Assembly (NCBI GenBank): GCA_031549535.1
Contig: JAVBPP010000013.1
Span: forward strand, 1-21,807
DNA length: 21,807 nt
Reading direction: 5' to 3'
Source of the DNA: JAVBPP01 sp031549535
GTDB lineage: Bacteria > Bacillota > Clostridia > Oscillospirales > Acutalibacteraceae
Below, in pieces: positions 6,644 through 14,793 of the stretch. Under the pieces are notes generated by a model. It was not told where the DNA came from. It worked only from the letters and a program-made list of their open reading frames with translations, and ran no database searches. Position numbers and translations under genes: made by a program. Numbering within the stretch: the stretch's first letter is position 1; the number at the start of each line of letters is the position of its first letter.

Positions 6644-7417
6644 TTATTTCTCGTTTCCCCTGATTTGTTCCAGCGCATTTTTTTCAAGCCGAGAAACCTG
6701 CGCCTGTGACATGCCGATTTCCTGCGCGACCTCCATTTGGGTTTTGCCCTGTAAAAAGCGTAAATAGAGGATGCGTTTTTCCCGCTGGTTTAAGTCCTTG
6801 ATAGATTGGCGTAGCGTTATTTCGTCCAGCCAGGCGGCATCGTCATTGTTGTCGCTAACCTGGTCCATGACATAAATGGTGTCCCCGCCGTCGGAATACA
6901 CCGGCTCATGCAGAGAGACCGGCTCCACTATGGCCTCCAACGCGAGGACGACCTCCTCCTTGCGCAGCTGCATCTCCTCGGCGATTTCTTCCACGCTCGG
7001 GTCCCGCTGCAGGCGGTTGACCAGGCGCTCCTTCGCCTGCATGGCATGGTAGGCTGTATCACGAATCGAGCGGCTGACGCGCACGGCGTTGTTATCGCGC
7101 AGATAGCGCCGGATTTCGCCGATAATCATGGGAACGGCGTAGGTTGAAAAACGCACATTTTGTGAAACATCAAAATTATCAATGGCTTTAATCAATCCGA
7201 TGCAGCCGATTTGAAACAGGTCGTCCAAGTTTTCGCCCCGATTGGTAAAGCGCTGCACCACGCTGAGCACAAGGCGCAGGTTGCCATTGACCAACTCGTT
7301 GCGCGCCGATGTTTCCCCCGCATGCATGCGGCGCAGCAAATCCATTTTTTCGCTCTCTTTCAGCACTTTGAGCTTTGCGGTGTTTACGCCGCAAATTTCC
7401 ACCTTATTAAACTGCAT
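6644..7417 (-). CDS. sigG: Forespore sporulation sigma factor SigG
   Basis: A 257-residue sigma-70-family protein closely resembling Bacillus sigma-G. It has the KVEICGV N-terminus typical of SigG, region 2 DDLFQIGCIGLIKAIDNFD, the invariant FSTYAVPMIIGEIRRYLRDNN block, an EP-Y-DGGD-IYVMDQ segment, and the region 4 helix-turn-helix (GKTQMEVAQEIGMSQAQVSR). Sigma-G directs late forespore transcription after engulfment. Start: the ATG at 7417 has GGAAGGG upstream and matches the family N-terminus. The longer frame from a TTG at 7456 would begin inside the promoter. It is not next to spoIIGA/sigE here, the common order in Bacillus. No strong terminator follows the stop. Confidence 0.95.
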   Translation of the reverse strand: MQFNKVEICGVNTAKLKVLKESEKMDLLRRMHAGETSARNELVNGNLRLVLSVVQRFTNRGENLDDLFQIGCIGLIKAIDNFDVSQNVRFSTYAVPMIIGEIRRYLRDNNAVRVSRSIRDTAYHAMQAKERLVNRLQRDPSVEEIAEEMQLRKEEVVLALEAIVEPVSLHEPVYSDGGDTIYVMDQVSDNNDDAAWLDEITLRQSIKDLNQREKRILYLRFLQGKTQMEVAQEIGMSQAQVSRLEKNALEQIRGNEK

Positions 7418-7444
7418 ATACAACCCTTCCCTTCCGCTTGTTAG

Positions 7445-7474
7445 CATTATTGCCAAGGCGCTATGTTTTCATGC
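7445..7474 (-). promoter_or_regulatory. Sigma-F-type promoter of sigG
   Basis: On the minus strand, GCATG (7470-7474), 15 nt, then GGCAATAATG (7445-7454). The -10 fits the Bacillus sigma-F consensus GGnRAnAnTR at every position and the -35 fits GYwTA at four of five. The predicted start lies about 20 nt before the SigG ATG. Bacillus sigG is known to be sigma-F transcribed, so the context agrees. Confidence 0.7.
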
Positions 7475-7537
7475 GGCAGTTTCGGGTATCTTGCCAATCT
7501 TTACAAATTCGCTACAAATTAACAGGAGGATATACAC

Positions 7538-8305
7538 ATGAAATTTGGTCTGTGCAAAAGCTACGAGCATGCGGAACTGATGGAAAAACTCGGGTTCGAC
7601 TATCTGGAGGGGCATCTTGGCAGCATTGCCAAAATGGCGCCGGAGGAACTGCGCGAAGCAAAAAAGACCCTGGGGAACACCCGCCTGCGCTATGAAACCT
7701 GCAACTGCTTCTTCCCCGCCGAGGTTCCGCTCACAGGCGATGCCGCGGATTTAACTGCGGTTCGCGACTATACCAAGCGCGCATTTGAAAACGCGGTGCC
7801 CCTGGGGCTGCAGCTTGCTGTTTTGGGCAGCGGCCGCTCACGCGGTGTGCCGGAGGGCTATGACTTTGACAAGGCTTACGGCCAGATGAAGGAAGCGTTT
7901 TATGCCGCGGGCGAGGTCGCCAAGGACTATAACGTTATCATTGCGCTGGAACCCTTAAGCAAGCAGGAATGTAACATTTTGCATTTTGTGGGCGAGGGCG
8001 ACGACATTGCGGCGGAATTGGGGCATCCTAATGTACGCGTGCTTGCGGATATTTACCACATGTTCCGCAACGAGGAGCCTTATTCTGTGATTCCGGCCAT
8101 GAAAACAAAGCTTGCGCATGTGCATTTCAGCCACCCGGTGACGCGGCGTTACCCCAAATTTGAGGATGGTTACGATTACAGCGAATTTGCTGCCATGCTG
8201 CGGCAGGCGGATTACAACGCGCGTATCAGTGTAGAGGCGGGCTGTGACAACTTCGAGCAGGACGCCAAGGACGCGCTGGAGTTGATGAAGAGCCTGTTTG
8301 CCTAA
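7538..8305 (+). CDS. Sugar phosphate isomerase/epimerase-like TIM-barrel protein
   Basis: A 255-residue protein of the xylose-isomerase-like/AP-endonuclease-2 TIM-barrel superfamily. Likely divalent-metal ligands sit at the expected barrel strand ends: E138 in ALEPL, D171 and H174 in ADIYHM, H194/H196 in HVHFSHP and E233 in SVEAG. Relatives isomerise or epimerise keto sugars, cyclitols or 3-keto glycosides; the substrate here is unknown. The ribosome binding site is very strong (AGGAGG nine bases before ATG). It is the first gene of the six-gene run and divergent from sigG. No clear sigma-A promoter was found in the 120-nt divergent gap; TTGCCA (7491) with TACAAA (7513) would put the start on top of the ribosome binding site. 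The downstream gene follows after 37 nt. Confidence 0.85.
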   Translation: MKFGLCKSYEHAELMEKLGFDYLEGHLGSIAKMAPEELREAKKTLGNTRLRYETCNCFFPAEVPLTGDAADLTAVRDYTKRAFENAVPLGLQLAVLGSGRSRGVPEGYDFDKAYGQMKEAFYAAGEVAKDYNVIIALEPLSKQECNILHFVGEGDDIAAELGHPNVRVLADIYHMFRNEEPYSVIPAMKTKLAHVHFSHPVTRRYPKFEDGYDYSEFAAMLRQADYNARISVEAGCDNFEQDAKDALELMKSLFA

Positions 8306-8342
8306 CTATATATAACGAAGGATAAAACGGAGGAAGTGTATC

Positions 8343-10577
8343 ATGTTCGTCAGTTACGACAGCTTTTACTTATACGCCGAAGGGGCGAAGGCCCAAAAAG
8401 CGTTGGCTTTGTTTGCCGAGGAAGTGCAAATACGCATGCACAAACAGGCGGAAACCGTTTCCGCCGCGTTTGACGCGGACATTGCCTTTTATACAGATGA
8501 CAGCATCGAGAACAAGGATAGCTATCTCATTCGCCGCAATGCCGCCGGAAAGTTCAGCTTCACAGCCAAAACAATACGCGGCCTAATTTTTGCCACCGGC
8601 CTATTTTTCCGCAAGGCGGAAATTGAAAACGGCAAGCTGACGCTGATTCAGGATATCTGCGGCAGCTACACGCCGGATAAATCCATCCGCGGCCACCAGC
8701 TGGGCTACCGCCCCACCCCAAACAGCTATGACGCCTGGAGCTATGAGGACTATCGCCGCTATTACCTAGATCTGATGTTTTTCGGCTGCAACTTCGTGGA
8801 GCATATGCCCTATGAGGACAGCAACAAAAACCGCAACAACCTCATGAAGTATGACACCGAGGAATTCCTCATGGAAGCTACCCGCATGGCGGATGAATAC
8901 GATATGGACGTTTCCATCTGGTACCCGAACTATGACGATGAAACGATTGAAGAGGCTGTGGAGCGCCGCAGGGAAGTGTTTCAAAAAATCCCGCGCCTAA
9001 ACGTTGTGTTCCCCCCCGGCGGCGACCCGGGCAGGTATGACGCGGATGAATTTGTGGAGCGTGTGCGCGCCATCGGCAAGGTACTCAAAGAGGTAAAGCC
9101 CGAGGCGGAAATGTGGCCGAGTGCCCAAAAACCGCACACCTTCATTAACTGGGGCCCGGACTTTATTGAAGAAATGGAAAAACTGCCGCCGGAAATTGAC
9201 GGCGTAATCACAGGCCCGAACCGCGCGTTTGATATTGACGAGCTGCGCCGCCGCCTGCCCATGCAGTACCCCATCCGCCTGTATCCCGATATCACACACA
9301 ACGTGCGCTGTGAATATCCCGTGCACTTCAACCGGGACGACTGGCATTACGCCCTGACCAGCTGCCTCTCCCGCGAGTGCACCAACCCGCGCCCCACGGA
9401 ATACCGCCTGATTCACAAGCTCACGCGGGACTATGTGGTGGGCAGTGTCAGCTATTCGGAGGGCATGACGGACGATGTGAACAAATGCGTTTGGAGCGAC
9501 ATGGATTTTAACCCGGAGGTGTCGCTCTATGATACGCTGCAGGATTATTCTCGCCTGTATTTTGTCGGCGCACCCGCCCGCCGCTGCGCGGACGCCATTC
9601 TGGCGCTGGAGCTCAACTGGAACTGTGACCCGGCGGAAAATCCGCTGATCGAATCCACGCTGCAGATGTGGGAAGGCCTTGCGGCAGAATATCCCTATTT
9701 GATGAAGCACTGGCGTTTTGTGCAGAGCCTGCTCCGCGCGAAGATGGACGCCTACTGCCGCCGCAGGCGCATGTTTGAGCAGGGGCTGGTGGATGCCTCC
9801 CTGCCCGCCTTCCGAAATGCGGATTTTGCCCGCGCGCGCACCATTTTGGAAACGCCGCTTGACAAGGGCTGCACAAGCCTGCGCAAGGATATTGAGCAGC
9901 TCTGCAAAACACTCTTTGAGCAAATCGGTTATCAGAGCGATGTGGAGCGCTATGGAGCAAGGAGCTGGGAGCGCGGTGCCGTGCTGATGACGATTGACCA
10001 GCCCATCACAGACCGGCAATGGCTGCTCACCCGCCTTGATATGGCGCAGAACCTGCCCGAAAACGAGCGCGAGGCGTTTATGCAGCGTGTGCTGAACCGC
10101 AACAAGGTTGGCAAAGGGGAATATTACTTCTCCGTTGCCCTGCACGGCCTTGAGACCCTGGGTGTTCGCCAGGAGGGCGAGCCTTACATAAACTTCCAGG
10201 GGGATCGCCCAAATGTAAACGACGGCAACCTGCCCACAGCCATGTTTAAGCTGTATGATAACTACAGGCTGCGCTGCAAGCTTGGCGGCTTTGAGCCGGG
10301 CGTGGACTATAAGCTGCGCGTAACCTTTAAGCCCACGGAATACGGCGAATACCTCAACCGCTTCCAGATTACAGCCAACGGCAACGTCGTCTACGCCGGC
10401 AAGCCCTTCGGCGGCGAAAAGGATCCGCAGTTTGACAGCGAGCTGGTCGCCCCCGGGTTTGAAACCGCATGCTACCGCATCCCGGCGGAATTTTTCCAAA
10501 ACGGCTGCCTGGAGCTGGAAATCGGCGAAAAAGTTGTGGGCGTGATGCTCACGGAATTCTGGATTACAAAAGCGTAA
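8343..10577 (+). CDS. Glycosidase-like TIM-barrel protein with GH20/GH67-type N-domain, function unassigned
   Basis: A 744-residue protein without a signal peptide. Residues about 1-110 resemble the small alpha/beta domain that precedes the barrel in GH20 and GH67 enzymes. A TIM barrel follows, opening with RGHQLGYRPTPNSYDAW (116-132) and including VVFPPGGDPGRY (221-232), YPDITHNVRCEYPV (about 314-327) and SYSEGMTDDVNKCVW (370-384). The last contains Glu/Asp candidates for catalysis (E373, D377, D378). A helical stretch (about 400-560) and a C-terminal beta-rich module (about 590-744) complete it. I recall similar barrel motifs in uncharacterised bacterial proteins but no assigned substrate. 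Start ATG with CGGAGGAAG upstream. It lies between a sugar isomerase and a flavoprotein, which suggests action on an imported glycoside or uronide. Confidence 0.75.
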   Translation: MFVSYDSFYLYAEGAKAQKALALFAEEVQIRMHKQAETVSAAFDADIAFYTDDSIENKDSYLIRRNAAGKFSFTAKTIRGLIFATGLFFRKAEIENGKLTLIQDICGSYTPDKSIRGHQLGYRPTPNSYDAWSYEDYRRYYLDLMFFGCNFVEHMPYEDSNKNRNNLMKYDTEEFLMEATRMADEYDMDVSIWYPNYDDETIEEAVERRREVFQKIPRLNVVFPPGGDPGRYDADEFVERVRAIGKVLKEVKPEAEMWPSAQKPHTFINWGPDFIEEMEKLPPEIDGVITGPNRAFDIDELRRRLPMQYPIRLYPDITHNVRCEYPVHFNRDDWHYALTSCLSRECTNPRPTEYRLIHKLTRDYVVGSVSYSEGMTDDVNKCVWSDMDFNPEVSLYDTLQDYSRLYFVGAPARRCADAILALELNWNCDPAENPLIESTLQMWEGLAAEYPYLMKHWRFVQSLLRAKMDAYCRRRRMFEQGLVDASLPAFRNADFARARTILETPLDKGCTSLRKDIEQLCKTLFEQIGYQSDVERYGARSWERGAVLMTIDQPITDRQWLLTRLDMAQNLPENEREAFMQRVLNRNKVGKGEYYFSVALHGLETLGVRQEGEPYINFQGDRPNVNDGNLPTAMFKLYDNYRLRCKLGGFEPGVDYKLRVTFKPTEYGEYLNRFQITANGNVVYAGKPFGGEKDPQFDSELVAPGFETACYRIPAEFFQNGCLELEIGEKVVGVMLTEFWITKA

Positions 10578-10596
10578 CGCTAAGGATGGTCTGATT

Positions 10597-12678
10597 ATGA
10601 AACAGTTTGAGCGCCTGTTCTCCCCCGGGGCAATCGGCTCTGTCGCGCTGAAAAACCGCATTGTTATGGAACCCATGATGATGGGCGTTGCGCAGACGGA
10701 CGGCACACCCGGGGAACAGATGAAACGCTACTATGAGGAGCGCGCCATGGGCGGCGTCGGCATGATTATTACGGAGACCACCCGCGTGGACGACACGACG
10801 GGTGTGCTCTCCCCGCGCCAGCTCGCCCTTTCGCAGGATAGGCAGATTGAGCCCTTTGCCCGGATGGTGAACCGGATTCACCGCCACGGCACAAAAATTT
10901 TTGTGCAGCTGCATCACCCGGGCAGGCAGACCTACAATCTGCTGGTGAACACCATGGGGGTGAGCCAAAAGATGGGCAAGGCGCTCAAGGGCTATTGGCC
11001 GATTTTCTTCAGTGCTTCCAAATATGCCAGGCGTATTGAGGCCTCCGGCACCTTAAACGCCGTTGTTGCCCCCTCCGCGGTGCCCTGCACTATTACCAAC
11101 CAGAAAACGCGGGCGCTCAAATTGACGGAAATCGCAAAAATTGTGTCCCTGTTCGCGGACGCCGCCCTGCGCGCGCAAAAAGCGGGCGCGGACGGTGTGG
11201 AATTGCATGCCGCGCACGGCTATTTGATTCAGCAGTTTTTAAGCCCACACACCAACCGCCGCACAGATATTTACGGCGGCACCCTTGAAAATCGCCTGCG
11301 CTTTGTGCGGGAAATCATTGAGGCCATCCGCCTAAGCTGCGGCGGGGACTTTCCCATTATCGTACGGCTTTCCGTGGATGAGTTCTACGATAAATACGGC
11401 TTGCAGCAGGGCATTACCCTGCCGGAGGGCATTGCCATCGCCAAAGCGCTGGAACGCTTCGGCGTGGATGCGCTGGACATTTCCTCGGCAAGTTATGAGA
11501 CACAAAACTACTGGCTGGAGCCTACCACCTTCCCCGCCGGCTGGCGCGCCTACCTTGCAAAAGCCGTGAAGGAACAGGTTTCCATCCCCGTAATCGCCGC
11601 GAATCTCATTCGCTCCCCGGAGCAGGCCGAGAAACAGCTTGCGGACGGCACACAGGATTTTATCGGCCTTGCCCGCCCCCTGCTTGCCGACCCGGACTGG
11701 GCAAACAAGGTGCGCACAGGAAACGAGCGGGAGTGCCGCCGCTGCATCAACTGCCTGTGGTGCTTTGAGAGCATGCTGGAAAAATCCTGGAAGGGCAAAT
11801 CCGGCGAATGTGCGGTCAATCCGCGCTGTGCAAGCGAGGTTATGTATAGCAAAGCACCGCTGCGCGATGGCATGGGAAAAACAGCCGCTGTCATCGGCGC
11901 AGGCCCCGCGGGTTTGACCGCCGCGGAGCAGCTCGCCAAGCGCGGTTTTCGCACCGTGGTGTTTGAAAAGCAGGACGCCGTGGGCGGCCAGCTGCGCCTT
12001 GCGGATAAGCCGCCGCATAAAGAAAGAATCGGCTGGTGTTATACCGATTTGGAATACGCCGCCCGGCAAAGCGGCGCCGAGTTGCACCTTTCCACCCCGG
12101 CCACCATAGAGTCTCTGCGTGCGCTTGACCCGCAGCTGATTCTGGTTTGCACCGGAGCGGAGGAGATTCTACCCCGCATCGACGGGATTCGGGGGGAGCA
12201 GGTATATTCCGTCGCCCAAATACTCGGCGGCAAGGTGCAGCTGCGGGGCAAGAGCGTTGCAGTCATCGGCTCCGGCATGACGGGGCTTGAAACGGCGCAC
12301 CACCTTGCGGAGCAGGGGAACAGCGTCACAGTGATAGACATTGCCGAAACCATTGCCCCCGGTGTATACCGCCAACACACAGAGGATTTGCTGCCGCGCC
12401 TTGCGGAACAGAATGTCACCCTCATGCCCGGCACAAAGCTGACCGGTATCGACGAAACTACCGTCTACCTGGAGGACGTGAAAACCCATGCCCCAACCCT
12501 GCTGGCTGTGGATGCGGTTGTGCTTTCTGTTGGCGTAAAGCCCTGCAACTCCCTTGCGGAGGCAATACGCTATGCCTTCCCGCAAAAACAGGTGCATGTT
12601 TTGGGCGATGCCAACCAAATCGGGCGTATTGCCCAGGCCACGCATGCGGCATTTAAGCTGGCCAGAACCGTGCAATAA
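10597..12678 (+). CDS. Old-Yellow-Enzyme-type FMN/Fe-S/FAD ene-reductase (2,4-dienoyl-CoA reductase family)
   Basis: A 693-residue flavoprotein with the full architecture of 2,4-dienoyl-CoA reductase/BaiCD-like enzymes. It starts with an FMN-binding TIM barrel (about 1-370) carrying VQLHHPGR, HAAHGYL (H204, H207) and SPHTNRRTDIYGG. A Cys cluster for [4Fe-4S] follows (C380, C383, C386, C389 with C405; the exact four ligands are uncertain). Then come an FAD-binding motif, VIGAGPAG (432-439), and a second nucleotide motif, VIGSGMTG (556-563). Such enzymes reduce activated C=C bonds with NAD(P)H; relatives act on enoyl-CoAs, bile-acid intermediates, cinnamates and flavones. AAGGATGG precedes the ATG, and the gap to the previous gene is 19 nt. 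Its presence among glycosidase genes suggests reduction of an unsaturated aglycone or sugar product. Confidence 0.9.
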   Translation: MKQFERLFSPGAIGSVALKNRIVMEPMMMGVAQTDGTPGEQMKRYYEERAMGGVGMIITETTRVDDTTGVLSPRQLALSQDRQIEPFARMVNRIHRHGTKIFVQLHHPGRQTYNLLVNTMGVSQKMGKALKGYWPIFFSASKYARRIEASGTLNAVVAPSAVPCTITNQKTRALKLTEIAKIVSLFADAALRAQKAGADGVELHAAHGYLIQQFLSPHTNRRTDIYGGTLENRLRFVREIIEAIRLSCGGDFPIIVRLSVDEFYDKYGLQQGITLPEGIAIAKALERFGVDALDISSASYETQNYWLEPTTFPAGWRAYLAKAVKEQVSIPVIAANLIRSPEQAEKQLADGTQDFIGLARPLLADPDWANKVRTGNERECRRCINCLWCFESMLEKSWKGKSGECAVNPRCASEVMYSKAPLRDGMGKTAAVIGAGPAGLTAAEQLAKRGFRTVVFEKQDAVGGQLRLADKPPHKERIGWCYTDLEYAARQSGAELHLSTPATIESLRALDPQLILVCTGAEEILPRIDGIRGEQVYSVAQILGGKVQLRGKSVAVIGSGMTGLETAHHLAEQGNSVTVIDIAETIAPGVYRQHTEDLLPRLAEQNVTLMPGTKLTGIDETTVYLEDVKTHAPTLLAVDAVVLSVGVKPCNSLAEAIRYAFPQKQVHVLGDANQIGRIAQATHAAFKLARTVQ

Positions 12679-12714
12679 ACAGAATGATGAGATGTAAGGA
12701 TACGGGTATTAAAC

Positions 12715-13986
12715 ATGTTGAACGCATTTAAAACTCCGGCGGAGCTGCGCCGCTACATGATGGACGGCGTGCGCTTTGTCTGTGAGAACTACAAGAACCG
12801 CCTGCCCGGCACGCAGTCCGAGCGCGGTGCCCAGGCCTTTTTCAAAAAGGAGCTGGAACAATATGCGGATCGGGTAATCTCGGAGGAATTCAAGCTGCAC
12901 CCCGGCGCATTTATGGGCTTTATTCCGATTGCCGCGGTTATTACGATGATTTCCGTTGCCATTTACTGGCTGAACGAAAGCTCTGTGCTGCTTAGTGCGC
13001 TGGCCGTTCTGTTGCCGCTGCTGGCGGCACTGATGTTTGTTTTTGAATTTTTGCTCTATCGCTCTTTCGTGGACTTTTTATTCCCGAAAAAAACCTCCGT
13101 CAACGTTTACGCCAGCTATCGGCCGCAGGGAGAGGTGAAGCGCCGCATTATTTTCGGCGGGCACACAGACGCGGCCAATGAGTGGCGTTTTTCCTATCTC
13201 GGCGGTATTTACGGCATGGCTGTTGTGATGGGCGGCTCCATCCCCTCCATCTTTGTTGTGCTGGGCATTTCTGTCGCCAAGCTGGTTGCGGCGTTCGGTG
13301 GCGGCGTCCCGGAGAATGAAGGCATCTGGAAGCTGTTTGGCATCATCGCCCTGTGCCTGATGCCCTTTGCCGTTGCCATTTTATTTTTCATCAACTACCG
13401 CATCGTGGTAGACGGCGCAAACGATAATTTGAGCGCGAACTACATTGCCATGTCCGTTATCAAACATATGAAGGATACGGGTTTTCGCTTTGCGAACACC
13501 GAGGTTGGTGTGCTGCTCTCCGGCTCGGAGGAGGCCGGCTTGCGCGGCGCAAAGGCGTTTGCCAAAAAGCATAGAGATGAATTATTGCAGGAAGAGACCG
13601 TTTTCATTTCCATGGACACCATGCGTGAGATTTCGCAGCTGATGGTGTATACCCAAGGCTGCACCGGAACTGTGCGGGATGACGAGGCCGTGGGCGACCT
13701 GATTGCCCTGGCCGGCAAAAACTGCGGCGTTGACATGCCCCGCGCGGGCATCTACCCCGGTGCCTGCGATTCTGAGGCCTTCACCATGTATGGCCTGCGC
13801 GCGGCGGGTTTTAACGGCGTCAACCACAACCCGCAGCGCTACTACCACACCCGTGAGGATACACCGGACAACATGGATGAAAACTGCCTGGCGCTTTCTT
13901 TGGAAATCTGCATGGAGGCCGCCCGCCTGTTTGACGAAAAGGGCGGCATGGCCGAATTCGATCACGCAAGAAAAGGGAGAACATAA
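12715..13986 (+). CDS. Membrane-anchored M28-family zinc peptidase
   Basis: A 423-residue putative aminopeptidase. All M28 metal and catalytic residues are visible: H150 and D152 (GGHTDAAN), D237 (GANDN), E272/E273 (SGSEEAGLRG), D301 (SMDT) and H378 (YHTREDTPDN). Unlike soluble M28 enzymes it has about four hydrophobic segments (roughly 67-87, 91-115, 165-195 and 206-229), two before the first metal ligand and two between the first and second ligands. The catalytic domain is thus membrane-tethered. Substrate unknown. GTAAGGAT lies upstream of the ATG. Its stop codon overlaps the next start by one base (TAATG), implying translational coupling with the EEP gene. Confidence 0.87.
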   Translation: MLNAFKTPAELRRYMMDGVRFVCENYKNRLPGTQSERGAQAFFKKELEQYADRVISEEFKLHPGAFMGFIPIAAVITMISVAIYWLNESSVLLSALAVLLPLLAALMFVFEFLLYRSFVDFLFPKKTSVNVYASYRPQGEVKRRIIFGGHTDAANEWRFSYLGGIYGMAVVMGGSIPSIFVVLGISVAKLVAAFGGGVPENEGIWKLFGIIALCLMPFAVAILFFINYRIVVDGANDNLSANYIAMSVIKHMKDTGFRFANTEVGVLLSGSEEAGLRGAKAFAKKHRDELLQEETVFISMDTMREISQLMVYTQGCTGTVRDDEAVGDLIALAGKNCGVDMPRAGIYPGACDSEAFTMYGLRAAGFNGVNHNPQRYYHTREDTPDNMDENCLALSLEICMEAARLFDEKGGMAEFDHARKGRT

Positions 13987-14792
13987 TGGAACAGAACATC
14001 ATCATCCGCAGCCTGGACATTGCAAGCTTCAACATTTTATACGGCGGCAAGGACGACTACCGCCAGCGTGATTTTCGTAAAAACGCGGTGATTCAAGCGC
14101 TGCGTTCCCTCTCTCCTGATTCCTTCGGCCTGCAGGAGGCTTTAACGGAATGGATGGACATTTTAACGCCGGCCTTCCCGGACTACGGCATTGTTGCCCT
14201 GGGGCGCGATGCGGAGAACACCGGAGAAGCTAACCCCATTTTTTATAAAAAGGATAAATTTGAATTGCTGGACAGCGGTACCTTCTGGCTCTCCGAAACA
14301 CCGGATATCCCCTCCCGGGGCTGGGACGGCGGCTGTAACCGCATTTGCAGCTGGGCGCTGTTGCGCGAAAAGGCCACCGGCTTTCGTTATGCGCATTGGA
14401 ACACCCATTTGGATGTAAGCAGTGAGCAGGCGCGGCAAAACGGCGCAAAGTTGATTGCGCAGCGGCTTGCTTCCACCGTGCCCGCAGGCGTTCCCAGCGT
14501 TGTGACGGGGGACTTCAATGCACCGCAGGGTGACGCAACCTACCGCATCATGCTGGAAAGCGGCTTTGTGGACAGCAAAAGTATGGCACAAAACGCCTCG
14601 GACGGCTCGACGTTCCACGGTTACGCAAAGCTGGACGAGAAGGAAGACCGCCCGATTGACTATGTGTTTGCGGCGGGTGACGTACGCGAGGTGAGCGTCT
14701 ACCGCATTGTGCGCGAGCAGTTTGACGGCATGTACCCCTCCGACCATTACCCCGTGTTTGCGCGAATCAGTCTCGGGTATTGTGGTGAGTAG
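13986..14792 (+). CDS. Endonuclease/exonuclease/phosphatase (EEP) family hydrolase
   Basis: A 268-residue cytoplasmic EEP-fold protein. Active-site residues are complete: N16 (SFNILYG), E51 (GLQEA), H141 and D143 (WNTHLD), D176 and N178 (TGDFNAP), D225 (PIDYVF) and the D253-H254 pair (PSDHYP). The superfamily includes DNases, sphingomyelinases and inositol or sugar-linked phosphatases. Proteins of this compact size next to glycosidases are common in gut Firmicutes and Bacteroidetes and are mostly uncharacterised; a phosphodiester or phosphate ester of a glycan is a plausible but unproven substrate. AAGGGAG upstream and a one-base overlap with the M28 stop show that it is operonic. The GH3 start follows one base after its stop. 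Confidence 0.87.
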   Translation: MEQNIIIRSLDIASFNILYGGKDDYRQRDFRKNAVIQALRSLSPDSFGLQEALTEWMDILTPAFPDYGIVALGRDAENTGEANPIFYKKDKFELLDSGTFWLSETPDIPSRGWDGGCNRICSWALLREKATGFRYAHWNTHLDVSSEQARQNGAKLIAQRLASTVPAGVPSVVTGDFNAPQGDATYRIMLESGFVDSKSMAQNASDGSTFHGYAKLDEKEDRPIDYVFAAGDVREVSVYRIVREQFDGMYPSDHYPVFARISLGYCGE

Positions 14793-14793
14793 C

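Noticed and set aside
7491..7518. TTGCCA-16-TACAAA as promoter of the six-gene run
   Set aside because: The predicted start would fall on the ribosome binding site at 7523-7528, leaving no leader.
8997..10706. 569-codon minus-strand open frame opposite the glycosidase-like gene
   Set aside because: Length comes from the high GC of the sense gene. No recognisable domain or ribosome binding site, and the sense strand carries clear conserved motifs and a good ribosome binding site.
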